Positions 48,405-57,574 are shown, counted from the stretch's first letter. The stretch is DNA of 64,000 bases from Opitutaceae bacterium TAV5 (GCA_000242935.3 CP007053.1:2775001-2839000), one strand, 5' to 3'. Numbers and translations are program-made. Notes: generated by a model not told the origin, from the sequence alone.

Positions 48405-51400
48405 ATGAGAACAATACGACCATGCGCTGGCCCGTCTGCACGAGGCGCGTTTCTTTCCCTGCTGATGGTTGCGGCCATCGGTCTGTTATCCGCATCGCCC
48501 GGGTCAGTTGCCGCCACTGCCGCTGAAAGTGTCACCTCCGTGACAAATCACCTGCAGAACGGCGATTTCGAATCCGCGGCTACATCCGTCGCTCCCTGGC
48601 GCTGGGCGACCTCCGGCGGGGCTCAAGCCTCGGGTGAACCCGATTCCGAAACCCGTTTTTCCGGACATCGCTCCTTCAGGATCACCAACGCCACTCCTCG
48701 TGCTCCCGACGTTTATGGAGGCCTCCGCCAGATCGTGAAGGGTTTGAAGCCCGACACTGCTTACCAGGTGCGCCTTTGGGTCAAGGGGGAGAATGTCTCC
48801 AGTGCTGTTCTCGTTTGTGGTGTCCGGTGGGACAAACGCATGAACTTGCCTCGCGGCACGTATGGATGGCGCCGCGTTGTGTTTGATCTCGAGACCGGTT
48901 CTTCCCCGGGCGATTTCAATGTCATCGTCATCGCGGATTCCACCGTAGGGGCGCTTTGGGTGGACGACATCGAACTCGTCGAGACAGCCGAGGTCGAGGC
49001 CGTCGAAGGCCCCATCGAACGCACTGGCCTGCGCAACGGCGGATTCGATCAACCTGGTCTTGCCTGGTGGGACTGGTCGCTGGCCGGCAAGCCTGCGCCC
49101 GAGGCGAGCGGCGACCTTGATGCCTCCGTGAAACGCAGCGGACGCCACTCCTTCAGGATCACCAACCAGACACCCGAAACCCGCAACACCTACGGCCGTC
49201 TCCGCCAACTCGTGGACGGTCTGGAGCCCGGCCGGAAGTACCGCCTCCGCATGTGGATCAAAGGGCAGTCTGTCAGCAAATGCGTGGTCGCCCTCGGGGA
49301 AGGCTGGAAGATGCGCAAAAATATCCCCGCCCGCACCTACGACTGGCAGGAGTTTTCCTTCGATTTTACCACCGACCGCAAAACCGCGTTTCAGGTCATC
49401 GTCATTGCCGCCGGGCCAACGCAGGCATTGTGGATCGACGACGTGGAAATCATTGCCCTCGACGACGTCCACCAGACTGCCACCGTCCCTCGTATTTCCC
49501 CTCCCGCCGTGTGGGACAACCTTGCTCCGTCACTCGCCTTTTACCCTGTGTTTCAGCATGCCCTTGCTTCCGCTTCCGCCCCACCGCTCACTCTCCTGCC
49601 CGACAAGGCCGGACGCGATGGCAGCGGCGGCGGCACGGTTCGCATCACCCATGATACACTCGGCCTGCATTTTGTATTCGATGCATCCGGACAACATCGA
49701 GGGGAAGTCATTGATGGCGAATCCATGTGGCGAGGCGACAGCGTTCAGGTCGCCATCGACCTGAAAACCGCCGAGCGGCCGGATGGCAGCACTGCGCCAT
49801 GGTATGAGATCGGATTCGCGCTTCTGCCGGCCGGCAAGGTTGGCATCCATGCCTGGCGTACCGGCCAGGACCCCGATTTCGATTACGCCTCCATCGCCGC
49901 CACCACCACCGGCGTGCGAACCGAGAGCGGTTATCGCATTACCACAACCATCCCTTGGCATGTGCTCAAGGTGGATGCCCGAAACCCGCCTCCTGTGCTT
50001 GGCCTGAATGTCGTTTTCAACAGTGAAGGCGAAGGCGGCGTGCGTCAGGCCGCCGAGTGGACTCCGGGCATCGCGCACGAGAAAAACCCGGCGGCCTTCG
50101 CAATCGCGCTTCTGGAACAATCCCGGATGCCGTCGGTGGCCTTGCTTCGCCTCGACAAAACCACTCACGACGCCGGCGAACGGGTTTCCGGGACGTTGAT
50201 CGAATACGCGCATCAGGCGCTGGTGTCGGAAAAGGTGGTGCTCGGGGCGCGGCGGGTGACGAGCGAGCCAGCGGAGGCAGCGGGATCCGCCCGGGGAGAA
50301 GACCCGGTTGTTGTTGGCGAGGTGGTGCTGCCTGCCGTGGCACAAGGCGAGGCGCGCAGTGTTTTTTTTTCGGCAGGCAACGCGCAGTTTGACCGGCAGG
50401 GCGCGTGGCAGGTGTTCGCGCGCAAGGCAGGCGGGAGGGATGTGACGCGCACGGCAACGCCCGTGCTGGCGGAAGCCGATTTGAGACGCATCAACATGCG
50501 CGACCGGCTGGCCGGTTTGTTCGAGACGGTGAAAGCACGGCATGAAAAAACGGGAAAGCCCGGCCAGCGGGATGACCTGTATTTCAATGCCGGTGACAGC
50601 ATCGCCGGACATTTTCTGCGCCGTCTTTCGGGCGAGCAGGAGGAGCATCACTTCGAAAAAAACAAGGAATGGAGCCTTCTGCAACTGGAAGAGGTGCAGG
50701 CTATTCTGGATGAGCTTGAAGAACGAAACCGCGAGAGCATCGCGGCGATGTCATCGCAGCAGGGAAAAGGCGAGATGCCGTCACCCGCTGTCGGAAAAAC
50801 CGGAATCAGCGACGGCGTTCTGGTCCGTACGACCGATGGCATTCCGGATGCATCCCGACCTTCTTTTTTTAACGGCTTCGGACACTTTGACGCGGTTGCA
50901 CGCGATCTGCCATTTCTGGCAGGAATCGGCGCGAGGCTGATCCAGCAGGAACGTGGCCCATCGGACTTGCTGGCGGATGGCAGGCCGGGCCCCGGTGTGG
51001 ATTCGATCGTGAAAACCCTGCGGGAAGCCGAATCGACCGGCGTCATGGTGGACCTGTTGCTTTCTCCTCACTATTTTCCACGCCGCGTGCTCGACGCGCA
51101 TCCGGATATCCGTCTGCGTTCCGCCGACTCGAAGGGTTTTATTCGGTTCAATATCGATCACCCGGAGGCGCGCCGGGTGATCGAACAATGGCTGCGGACC
51201 ATTGTTCCCGCAGTCAAGGATTCGGCGGCGCTTTTCGGCCTGTGCATTTCCAACGAACCCGCCTACGTTTTCAGCGGCAAGGATGCTCACAGCCGCCCGC
51301 AATGGATCGCATGGTTGCGCAAACGGCATAAAAGCATCGGCTCGTTAAATACGCTTTACGGAACCTCGTGGCGTGATTTTGACGAAGTTCCCGTTCCTGC

Positions 51401-52634
51401 GCTGACGATGCCTGAAGGCGTCGAGGCACGCCGGGCGTTTTACGATTGGGTCAGATTCAACCAGGTGAACTTTGCCGCCTGGCATCAATGGATGGCGAAT
51501 GTTATCCGGGAGATGGCTCCGGACGTGCTCTTGCACGCGAAACTGATGCCGGTGATGCTTGAGCGCAGCCGGCTGGTGGACGGCATCGATGCCGAATTGT
51601 TTGCGGAGTTTACCGACATCGCCGGCAACGATGTTTCTTCGTATTTTGAATCCCGTTACGGATATGCTTTTGCCTGGCAGCGTCAGCAAATGTGGTACGA
51701 TCTGCTGCATTCGTTTCGGGGTCAGCCGGTCTTTAACTCGGAAAACCACTTCATCCCCGACGGTTTTCCGGCGCGCCATGTGCCGCCGGAGCATACACGC
51801 ACGGTTATCTGGCAGGGCGGCTTGCATCATCAATGGGCGACGGCGTTGTGGGTATGGGAACAACCGCGTACCCCCGCGCTTTCCGGCAGCATCTGGCTGC
51901 GGCCGGCCAATACGTTTGCCGCTGCCGGAACGATGCTCGACATGAATCGCCTCGCTCCCGCGTTCGCCGCCGTCAATCAGGCGAAGGCGGAGGTGGCGCT
52001 GTTGTATTCGATGCCATCCACGTTCTGGAATCCGGACTACATCGACGCCCTCACATCGGCCTACACGGCCCTGACCTTCATGGGAAAGAAAGTGACGTTC
52101 ATCAGCGAACGTCAGTTGGCCGGTGGCATCCGTTCCCCGGCCAACGCATATGCCCGTCGGATCGTGGTGTCGCACGCGACGCACGTGTCGGCTGATGCGG
52201 TTCGCGGGCTGGAGACGTTCGTGCGCGATGGCGGTCAGCTCGTGGCGGTGGGCCCGGGCAATCTGGCGTACGATGAGTACGCACGTCCGCAAAGCCTTCC
52301 GAAGATATTCGACGAACAGATTGTCCGGGTTGGAGGCGAGGGTTCCGATGAACGGCTGATGCATGCATTGCGCGACGCGTTCGGCGGCGGAAGTAACGAG
52401 GCTGACAAAACCGGACTTCGTTCGGAAACCGGAGCACTGGCCTGGGGAATCGAGTATCGAATCGTCAGGACGCCGGACGGCTTTCTCGTGCCACTGACCA
52501 ATCTGTTGCGTGAGCCGCAGGTTGTGCGCCTGTCACTCGAAGGTTCGGCACGCGACCTGGTCAGCGGAAAACCGGTGGATCCGGGGCGCATCGAATTGCT
52601 GCCGATGACACCGGTTTTTCTGAAAATAGAATGA
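48405..52634 (+). CDS. Secreted multidomain glycoside hydrolase (CBM + CBM + GH42-like)
   Basis: 1409 residues. Signal peptide, then two similar CBM_4_9-type sandwiches (about 45-195, HLQNGDFESAATSVAPWRWA; about 205-350, LRNGGFDQPGLAWWDWSLAG) that clearly arose by duplication. Next come a CBM9/DOMON-like domain (about 365-580, LHFVFDASGQHRGEV, IGFALLPAGKVGIHAWRTGQ), a helical linker, and a GH42-like catalytic barrel (about 810-1300) with acid/base candidate in LCISNEPAYVFSGKD (about 952) and nucleophile candidate in VFNSENHFIPDG (about 1112). A C-terminal trimerisation/beta-like domain contains VAVGPGNLAYDEYARP. Probably a surface beta-galactosidase or related enzyme acting on a polymer. Last gene of the GntR-PEP-prepilin locus. 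Confidence 0.87.
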   Translation: MRTIRPCAGPSARGAFLSLLMVAAIGLLSASPGSVAATAAESVTSVTNHLQNGDFESAATSVAPWRWATSGGAQASGEPDSETRFSGHRSFRITNATPRAPDVYGGLRQIVKGLKPDTAYQVRLWVKGENVSSAVLVCGVRWDKRMNLPRGTYGWRRVVFDLETGSSPGDFNVIVIADSTVGALWVDDIELVETAEVEAVEGPIERTGLRNGGFDQPGLAWWDWSLAGKPAPEASGDLDASVKRSGRHSFRITNQTPETRNTYGRLRQLVDGLEPGRKYRLRMWIKGQSVSKCVVALGEGWKMRKNIPARTYDWQEFSFDFTTDRKTAFQVIVIAAGPTQALWIDDVEIIALDDVHQTATVPRISPPAVWDNLAPSLAFYPVFQHALASASAPPLTLLPDKAGRDGSGGGTVRITHDTLGLHFVFDASGQHRGEVIDGESMWRGDSVQVAIDLKTAERPDGSTAPWYEIGFALLPAGKVGIHAWRTGQDPDFDYASIAATTTGVRTESGYRITTTIPWHVLKVDARNPPPVLGLNVVFNSEGEGGVRQAAEWTPGIAHEKNPAAFAIALLEQSRMPSVALLRLDKTTHDAGERVSGTLIEYAHQALVSEKVVLGARRVTSEPAEAAGSARGEDPVVVGEVVLPAVAQGEARSVFFSAGNAQFDRQGAWQVFARKAGGRDVTRTATPVLAEADLRRINMRDRLAGLFETVKARHEKTGKPGQRDDLYFNAGDSIAGHFLRRLSGEQEEHHFEKNKEWSLLQLEEVQAILDELEERNRESIAAMSSQQGKGEMPSPAVGKTGISDGVLVRTTDGIPDASRPSFFNGFGHFDAVARDLPFLAGIGARLIQQERGPSDLLADGRPGPGVDSIVKTLREAESTGVMVDLLLSPHYFPRRVLDAHPDIRLRSADSKGFIRFNIDHPEARRVIEQWLRTIVPAVKDSAALFGLCISNEPAYVFSGKDAHSRPQWIAWLRKRHKSIGSLNTLYGTSWRDFDEVPVPALTMPEGVEARRAFYDWVRFNQVNFAAWHQWMANVIREMAPDVLLHAKLMPVMLERSRLVDGIDAELFAEFTDIAGNDVSSYFESRYGYAFAWQRQQMWYDLLHSFRGQPVFNSENHFIPDGFPARHVPPEHTRTVIWQGGLHHQWATALWVWEQPRTPALSGSIWLRPANTFAAAGTMLDMNRLAPAFAAVNQAKAEVALLYSMPSTFWNPDYIDALTSAYTALTFMGKKVTFISERQLAGGIRSPANAYARRIVVSHATHVSADAVRGLETFVRDGGQLVAVGPGNLAYDEYARPQSLPKIFDEQIVRVGGEGSDERLMHALRDAFGGGSNEADKTGLRSETGALAWGIEYRIVRTPDGFLVPLTNLLREPQVVRLSLEGSARDLVSGKPVDPGRIELLPMTPVFLKIE

Positions 52635-52705
52635 ACCCCCGACCGGACCGGGTTTGGGGCGGGGCGGACCGACAGGACAAAGGCCGGCGGACGTTTCGCC
52701 GCACT

Positions 52706-53596
52706 TCACTCCAGCCACATTTCCGGCAGGAGGACGCGGTTGCTGCGCGGGCGGCGGGCATCGTAGAGGCCGAAGACCGGTTTGCCTGACTCCTTGCGGG
52801 TGCGTACGAAGGCGAGCGGTTTTTCCAGGTAAAGACGCAGACTGGAAGAGGGCGCATCCGGGCGATCTTCGGGCCGGAGTGTGACGCGGAAGACTTGCTG
52901 GTTGTTGATGCGGGTGTTGGTCCCGTCGATGGCGGCGATCCGGAAATCGCCGAGCGTGCCGTGGCGCAGCAGCCAAAGCACGCGGCGGCGGGACCGAATG
53001 CAGAACCAGATGAAGCACGCGCCGGCAGCCGGGAAAATGACGACAAAGCCTGATGCCGCGCTACCCTGGCTCAGGCGCGCGCCCTCGATGCAGGCGAGCG
53101 AAGGGTCGGCAGGGTGGTGACGCACCGTCACAACGGCTCCGGGCTGCCAGCGTTGGCCGGTCGTGAAACACTCGCCGGTGAGAAGCGCAGCTTCGGCGGC
53201 AGGGGCTGCTGGACTGTTGCCGCCGGTGCCGGGTTTCTCCGGCAGGACGGGGGCGGGAGAAAATTCGAAGGTGTAGCGCACCACCTTGACGTCGTTGATG
53301 CTCATGCTCGTCTCGGCGACGCCGACAACCTTGCCGCGCGTTTCGACGTGCGAGCGTGCCAGCGACCATTCGCGGGGAAGCGTCCATGGAAAGAAGAGCC
53401 AGAGGAAGGGCAGGCCGAAGAGAAAGAAAATCAACCCGAGGATACCGACGGCGAGCGGAGCGGAGGAGCGCAGCGCGGCCTTGCGCAGCGCCGGCGGGAT
53501 TTCGCGGGGGGCGGGCGAGCCGAGAAACCCGCCGAGCATCTCGTCGGTAATCGTGGAGGCGGAGGGAGTCGCGGGGGTGTCGTCGGCAAAGACCAT
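52706..53596 (-). CDS. DUF3592-type membrane protein
   Basis: 296 residues from ATG 53596 (MVFADDTPATPSAST). Hydrophobic segments at about 50-75 (LAVGILGLIFFLFGLPFLWL) and 185-210 (SGFVVIFPAAGACFIWFCIR). Between them is an SH3-like exposed domain (ETRGKVVGVAETSMSINDVK, VVRYTFEFSP, GAVVTVRHHPADPSLACIEG), characteristic of DUF3592 proteins of unknown function. Follows the gene at 53619 by 22 bp. The 3' end is the source of the 66-bp copy at 46234. Confidence 0.75.
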   Translation of the reverse strand: MVFADDTPATPSASTITDEMLGGFLGSPAPREIPPALRKAALRSSAPLAVGILGLIFFLFGLPFLWLFFPWTLPREWSLARSHVETRGKVVGVAETSMSINDVKVVRYTFEFSPAPVLPEKPGTGGNSPAAPAAEAALLTGECFTTGQRWQPGAVVTVRHHPADPSLACIEGARLSQGSAASGFVVIFPAAGACFIWFCIRSRRRVLWLLRHGTLGDFRIAAIDGTNTRINNQQVFRVTLRPEDRPDAPSSSLRLYLEKPLAFVRTRKESGKPVFGLYDARRPRSNRVLLPEMWLE

Positions 53597-53618
53597 TGTG
53601 ATACAGGCGCTGATGCTT

Positions 53619-54170
53619 TTATTCCACCACGATGCCGGTCGAGAGGGTGGCGAAATCCTGTGCGGGGGTGCAGACGTCGATATCGCCTCCGTGGAAACCT
53701 TTTCGTTTCGCCTTGAGCGTGAAAACGACGTCCAGCGAATCGGACGGCGGCAGCGGACGGTTGAAATAGAAGGAGTGGAAATCGAGCGTCTTTTGCGGGG
53801 CTTCCGCAGCCGGGGAGACCTCGACAATCTCGAAGCCCGACAGGAGGCTGTCGTAGATGTCGATGCTTTCGAGTGTGGTCCGGGAGGTGTGCGGATTGGC
53901 CGTGCGGATCGCCAGCCTGAATGTCTCTCCATGGGCGACGCGGGCGGGGTAATCGACCTGCACCTGGAAGGGAGGCAGGTCGGCGGAGGGGCCGGAATCG
54001 GACGCGACGATCGAAGGCGGATCATCGGACGATGAAAACAGGAGCGAAGGCATGACGCCGGCCTCCCGGAGCAAGGGAACCAGAAACAGGAACGTGCAGA
54101 GCGCGATGCCTGCCAGCCAGAAGAGGCTGGTGGCGATGAAGGTGACAACGATGGTGAGGGCGGTTTTCAT
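53619..54170 (-). CDS. Membrane-anchored protein of unknown function, paired with the DUF3592 gene
   Basis: 183 residues from ATG 54170. One N-terminal span (ALTIVVTFIATSLFWLAGIA continuing to LVPLL) and an exported beta-sandwich with FQVQVDYPARVAHGETFRLA, ESIDIYDSLLSGFEIVEVSP and LDVVFTLKAKRKGFHGGDID, like arrestin-type or CARDB-like domains. No family is certain. Presumably co-transcribed with 52706-53596; the product may be an envelope complex with it. A family A repeat lies immediately upstream. Confidence 0.72.
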   Translation of the reverse strand: MKTALTIVVTFIATSLFWLAGIALCTFLFLVPLLREAGVMPSLLFSSSDDPPSIVASDSGPSADLPPFQVQVDYPARVAHGETFRLAIRTANPHTSRTTLESIDIYDSLLSGFEIVEVSPAAEAPQKTLDFHSFYFNRPLPPSDSLDVVFTLKAKRKGFHGGDIDVCTPAQDFATLSTGIVVE

Positions 54171-54237
54171 TCCGGCAAGGACGGGTGCGGATTGTGCGCG
54201 GAAGGATTTGCGTTTGGCGATAATGAACGCGAGGGGT

Positions 54238-54318
54238 GGCACGGGCTTCCAGCCCGTGGGTTTGCGTGGCATGGCCATCTTGGCCATGTGTTCGGAACAC
54301 GGGCTGGAAGCCCGTGCC
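54238..54318. repeat. Family A palindromic repeat beside the insertion sequence
   Basis: The hairpin GGCACGGGCTTCCAGCCCGT... (54238-54258) is matched by its complement at 54298-54318. An internal CATGGCCATCTTGGCCATG palindrome lies at about 54270-54288. The right arm abuts the left end of the IS. Confidence 0.85.
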
Positions 54319-54368
54319 TGGAGTTTGGCGCTGACTAGTTTTGCAGCAGGAAAGGCTTGATTAAATAT

Positions 54369-54384
54369 CTAGTTATAATACTAG
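54369..54384 (+). promoter_or_regulatory. Probable IS promoter (-10 TATAAT)
   Basis: A perfect TATAAT (54374-54379) is embedded in the symmetrical CTAGTTATAATACTAG, 14 bp before the first IS frame at 54393. A matching -35 is not clear. The palindrome could serve the AbrB-like protein as an autoregulatory site. Confidence 0.45.
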
Positions 54385-54392
54385 TTTCCTTT

Positions 54393-54596
54393 ATGGGCTA
54401 TCCAACCAAAGTTCAATGCATCCAGCGCAAGGAAACCGCGCAGTATTACATCAACTTCCCCGCCCCCATCGCGCAGGCGATGGACTTCGCCAAGGGCGAG
54501 ACGGTCGAGTGGACGATCCACGACAAGGGCCACCTGATCGTTTCCCGGCGCGAGGTTCCGCCCGATCCGGTCCCGGTAAAAAAAAAGCGTCGTTGA
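54393..54596 (+). CDS. AbrB/SpoVT-like small protein of the insertion sequence
   Basis: 67 residues from ATG 54393. YYINFPAPIAQAMDFAKGET and VEWTIHDKGHLIVSRRE are typical of swapped-hairpin AbrB domains. The C-terminus is VPVKKKRR, encoded by GTA AAA AAA AAG CGT CGT TGA. The run fits the slippery heptamer A AAA AAG, and a -1 shift would fuse this domain to the transposase (VPVKKKASLSEAF). Without a shift, the stop overlaps the TTG start of the transposase frame. Confidence 0.7.
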   Translation: MGYPTKVQCIQRKETAQYYINFPAPIAQAMDFAKGETVEWTIHDKGHLIVSRREVPPDPVPVKKKRR

Positions 54597-55999
54597 GCGA
54601 AGCCTTCGATTCCCTGCTCGACGGGCTGGCCCCCGCCTTCGGCTCGCCCGGGGATTTTACCCGGGCGCGCACCCAGTGGCTGGCCGGTCTGCTTAATCTG
54701 GGTCGCCACACGGTGACCGGAGCCCTGAGCACGGCCGGGGCGCAACACCGGGACTGGTCGGCGCAGTATCGCCTGCTGCAACGCCTGCCGGTCGATCCGG
54801 TCTTCGCGCACGTGCAACACGAGGCGCTGGCGGCCACCGATGCCGCCCGGCCCTGGGTGGTCGCGCTGGATGACTCCATCACCCGCAAAACCGGCCGCTG
54901 CATCCCCGGCTGCGGCTGGCGCAAGGATCCGCTCGGCCCGCCGTTCAACCTCAACTTTGTCTGGGGCCAGCGTGTGCTGCAGTTCTGCGCGGCCCTCCCC
55001 GCCGCCGACGGTTCGGCCCGGCTGGTGCCGGTGGACTGGCAGGAGGCCCCGCTGCCCAAAAAACCTTCGCGCCACGCCGATACCCGAACGCAGAAGGCCT
55101 ACGTCGAGGCCCGCAAACAGGCCAACATCAACGAAGTCGCCGCCGGGCGGATGGCGCACCTGCGCACCGCGACCGCGCGCCCTATCCACTGGGTAAGCGA
55201 CGGACGCTTCACCAACCGCACGGTGTTGCGCCAGCTGCCGGAGAACACCGTCCTGATCGGCCGGGTGCGCAAAGACACCGTGCTCTACGCGCCCTGCCAG
55301 GCGCGGCCCGGCAAAAAGGGACGCCCCCGCAAGTATGGCGACACCCTGCCCACGCCGGAACAGTTGCGCACCGACCAGACCGTCGGGTGGAGCCGGGTGC
55401 CGGCCTTCGCGGCGGAAAAGCGCCACGATTTCAAGATCAAAACACTGGGGCCGGTGCTGGCCCGTATCACCGGAGTCGATACCTTGGTCCGGGTGATGGT
55501 GATCGCCCCCCTGGGCTACCGGTTGAAAAAAGCAGGCAAGCTGCTCTACCGCCAGCCAGCCTGCCTGATTTGCACCAACCCGGACGTGCCGCTCGAAGAC
55601 ATCCTGCAGGAATACCTCTGGCGCTGGGACATCGAGGTGAACTTCCGGGATGAAAAGTGTCTGCTGGGCGTAAGCGAGGCACAGGTCAGGGAGCCGGAGG
55701 CGGTGCGCCGCCAGCCTGCCTGCGCGGTGGCCGCGTATGCCCTTTTGCTGCTTGCCGCGCATCACACCTATGGCGCGGACAAACTGCCCCCGTCGGTGCC
55801 CTTGGCCAAATGGCGCCGCCGCGAGCCCCCGCGCCGCGCCACCACCGGCTTGCTCATCAACCAACTGCGCGTCGAACTCTGGGCCCGCCACCTCCGCCGC
55901 GAGAGTTTATCCCACTTCTGCTCCCGCTCCTCCTCGAACACCAAGTCGCATAAACCCTCCACCGACCTCGCCTCCGCCCTGTTCTACTCCCATAACTGA
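54593..55999 (+). CDS. DDE transposase
   Basis: 468 residues counted from TTG 54593 (LSEAFDSLLDGLAPAF); earlier codons in this frame are only a shadow of the AbrB-like gene. Catalytic-looking acidic residues: VVALDDSITRKTGRCIPG, HWVSDGRFTNR, and WRWDIEVNFRDEKCLLG with the glutamate. GWRKDPLGPPFNLNFVWGQR recurs in a group of planctomycete/verrucomicrobial transposases. The frame looks intact, so the element may still be mobile. The start is either coupled re-initiation at TTGA or a product of -1 frameshifting from the upstream frame. Confidence 0.85.
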   Translation: MSEAFDSLLDGLAPAFGSPGDFTRARTQWLAGLLNLGRHTVTGALSTAGAQHRDWSAQYRLLQRLPVDPVFAHVQHEALAATDAARPWVVALDDSITRKTGRCIPGCGWRKDPLGPPFNLNFVWGQRVLQFCAALPAADGSARLVPVDWQEAPLPKKPSRHADTRTQKAYVEARKQANINEVAAGRMAHLRTATARPIHWVSDGRFTNRTVLRQLPENTVLIGRVRKDTVLYAPCQARPGKKGRPRKYGDTLPTPEQLRTDQTVGWSRVPAFAAEKRHDFKIKTLGPVLARITGVDTLVRVMVIAPLGYRLKKAGKLLYRQPACLICTNPDVPLEDILQEYLWRWDIEVNFRDEKCLLGVSEAQVREPEAVRRQPACAVAAYALLLLAAHHTYGADKLPPSVPLAKWRRREPPRRATTGLLINQLRVELWARHLRRESLSHFCSRSSSNTKSHKPSTDLASALFYSHN

Positions 56000-56023
56000 C
56001 TCTCCGGTCCGCCAAACTCCAGA

Positions 56024-56084
56024 CACGGGCTGGAAGCCCGTGCCACGCGGAGAGGCAACGTTCACGGGCAGGGATGCCCGTGCC
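56024..56084. repeat. Family A palindromic repeat right of the insertion sequence
   Basis: The CACGGGCTGGAAGCCCGTGC hairpin (56024-56044), the GCGGAGAGGCAACG linker, then a CACGGGCAGGGATGCCCGTG hairpin (56063-56084). The linker and second hairpin match 25028-25145 and, inverted, 5111-5244. Confidence 0.85.
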
Positions 56085-56100
56085 ACATTGCGGCCGGGAA

Positions 56101-57513
56101 TCACTGCGCCTGCTTCGCCACCTTGCGTTCGCGCGGGGCTTCGCCTTGCGGGAGGGCGAGCAGGTCGTAGTCGGCGAAACCGGTGATGGTGACATCGGCG
56201 AATTCGCCGACAGGCAATTCGCGCGGCACGTACACGCGGCCGTCGATGTCGGGCGCGTCGGCTTCGCCGCGGGCGATGCCGGGCTCCTCCACCAGAACGC
56301 GAAGTTTCTGGCCGACATGGCGCTCGCTGACCTGCGCGGCGATTTCCTTTTGCAGGCTCATCGTCCGGTGCCAGCGGGCGTCCTTTTCCTTGAACGGAAT
56401 CTGGTCGGCCATGCGGGCGGCCTTCGTGCCTTCTTCCTGCGAGTAGCGGAAGACGCCGAGGCGCTCGAACTGCGTGTCGCGGATAAACCGGCACAGCTCC
56501 TCGACATCGTCTTCCGTCTCGCCGGGGAAGCCGACGATGAAGGTCGTGCGCACCGCGATACCCGGGATGCCGGCGCGGATACGGGCGATGAGGTCGCGGA
56601 TGTAGTCGCCGCTCGTCTCGCGCTGCATCAGGCCGAGCATGTGGTCGCTGATGTGCTGGAGCGGGATGTCGATGTAGCGGGCGACCTTGGGGCACGCGGC
56701 GATGGTGCGGATGAGTTCGTCGCTCCAGTGCGCGGGGTGCGTGTAAAGGAGGCGTATCCAGAAATCCCCTTCGATGGCGTTGAGCTCGCGGAGCAACGTG
56801 GTGAGCGCGGTGCCGCGCGAGGAATCGACGGGCGTGCGCGGGTTGGGGCGCTGCTCCCAGGTGTCCATGCCGAAGTAGGTGGTGTCCTGCGAGATCAGGT
56901 TGATCTCCTTCACGCCCTCGGCGACGAGCTGGCGGGCTTCGGCGACGACGCTTTCGACGGTGCGCGAGCGGTGGCGTCCGCGGATTTGCGGGATGATGCA
57001 GAAGGCGCAGGGGTGGTTGCAGCCCTCGGCGATCTTGATGTACGCGGTGTGTTTGGGGGTGAGCCGGAAGCGCGGCGTGTCGTAGTCGGGAATGTATGTG
57101 GAGCGGCCCTGGATGTAGTTGGCGGGAGCGTCTTTCCTGCCACGTTTGAGGCCGGTGATCTCCTCGATGATGGGGGCGACCTGCGTGAGCTGGTCGAGAC
57201 CGATGAAGGCGTCCACCTCGGGCATGGCGGACGGCAGCTCTTTCGAAAAGCGCTGCGACATGCAGCCGGCGACGATGAGTTTTTGTCCCGAACGGCGTTT
57301 GGAGAGGCCGCGGGCCTGGTGGGCGGCGAGGATGTGGTTGATCGATTCTTCCTTGGACGAGTCGATGAAGGAGCAGGTGTTGACGATGACGACGTCGGCT
57401 TTCTCCGTTTCGGGCACGACCGTCATGCCGGCCTTGTGGAGATGGCCGACCATGATCTCGCTATCGACGAGATTCTTGGCGCAACCGAGTGAGACGAGAC
57501 TGACTTTGAGCAT
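56101..57513 (-). CDS. rimO: Ribosomal protein uS12 methylthiotransferase RimO
   Basis: 470 residues from ATG 57513 (MLKVSLVSLGCAKNLVDSEI); the open frame extends 92 codons upstream without similarity. A radical-SAM enzyme that adds a methylthio group to an aspartate of ribosomal protein S12. Seen: N-terminal UPF0004 domain with its cysteines (LGCAKN, NTCSFI, VAGCMSQR), radical-SAM motif EGCNHPCAFCIIPQIRGRHR, FIVGFPGETEDDVEEL, and a C-terminal TRAM domain (LRVLVEEPGIARGEADAPDI, DIDGRVYVP, GEFADVTITGFADYDLL). MiaB, its paralogue, lacks the DIDG-type ending, so RimO is preferred. Confidence 0.95.
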   Translation of the reverse strand: MLKVSLVSLGCAKNLVDSEIMVGHLHKAGMTVVPETEKADVVIVNTCSFIDSSKEESINHILAAHQARGLSKRRSGQKLIVAGCMSQRFSKELPSAMPEVDAFIGLDQLTQVAPIIEEITGLKRGRKDAPANYIQGRSTYIPDYDTPRFRLTPKHTAYIKIAEGCNHPCAFCIIPQIRGRHRSRTVESVVAEARQLVAEGVKEINLISQDTTYFGMDTWEQRPNPRTPVDSSRGTALTTLLRELNAIEGDFWIRLLYTHPAHWSDELIRTIAACPKVARYIDIPLQHISDHMLGLMQRETSGDYIRDLIARIRAGIPGIAVRTTFIVGFPGETEDDVEELCRFIRDTQFERLGVFRYSQEEGTKAARMADQIPFKEKDARWHRTMSLQKEIAAQVSERHVGQKLRVLVEEPGIARGEADAPDIDGRVYVPRELPVGEFADVTITGFADYDLLALPQGEAPRERKVAKQAQ

Positions 57514-57574
57514 GGAAGAAAAGGCGGGTGCCGGCAGTGAGCGATGGCGGGAAACCGAAGACGGGCGGGACCGG

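Larger units (their letters stand above)
54318..56022 (+). mobile_element. Insertion sequence with two overlapping reading frames (~1.7 kb)
   Basis: Bounded by 13-bp perfect inverted repeats CTGGAGTTTGGCG (54318-54330) and its complement (56010-56022). Inside are a 67-codon AbrB-like frame and a DDE transposase frame overlapping at TTGA, with a nine-A run ending in G just before the junction. Family A repeat arms flank both ends (54298-54318 and 56024-56044), so it seems to have landed in a repeat cluster. No clear target duplication is visible. I cannot name the IS family. Confidence 0.75.

Noticed and set aside
53619-54148. N-terminal half of the long open frame 52706-54148
   Set aside because: Its first 184 codons are Ser/Arg/Pro-rich and antiphase to the membrane protein gene at 53619-54170; the real protein starts at 53596.
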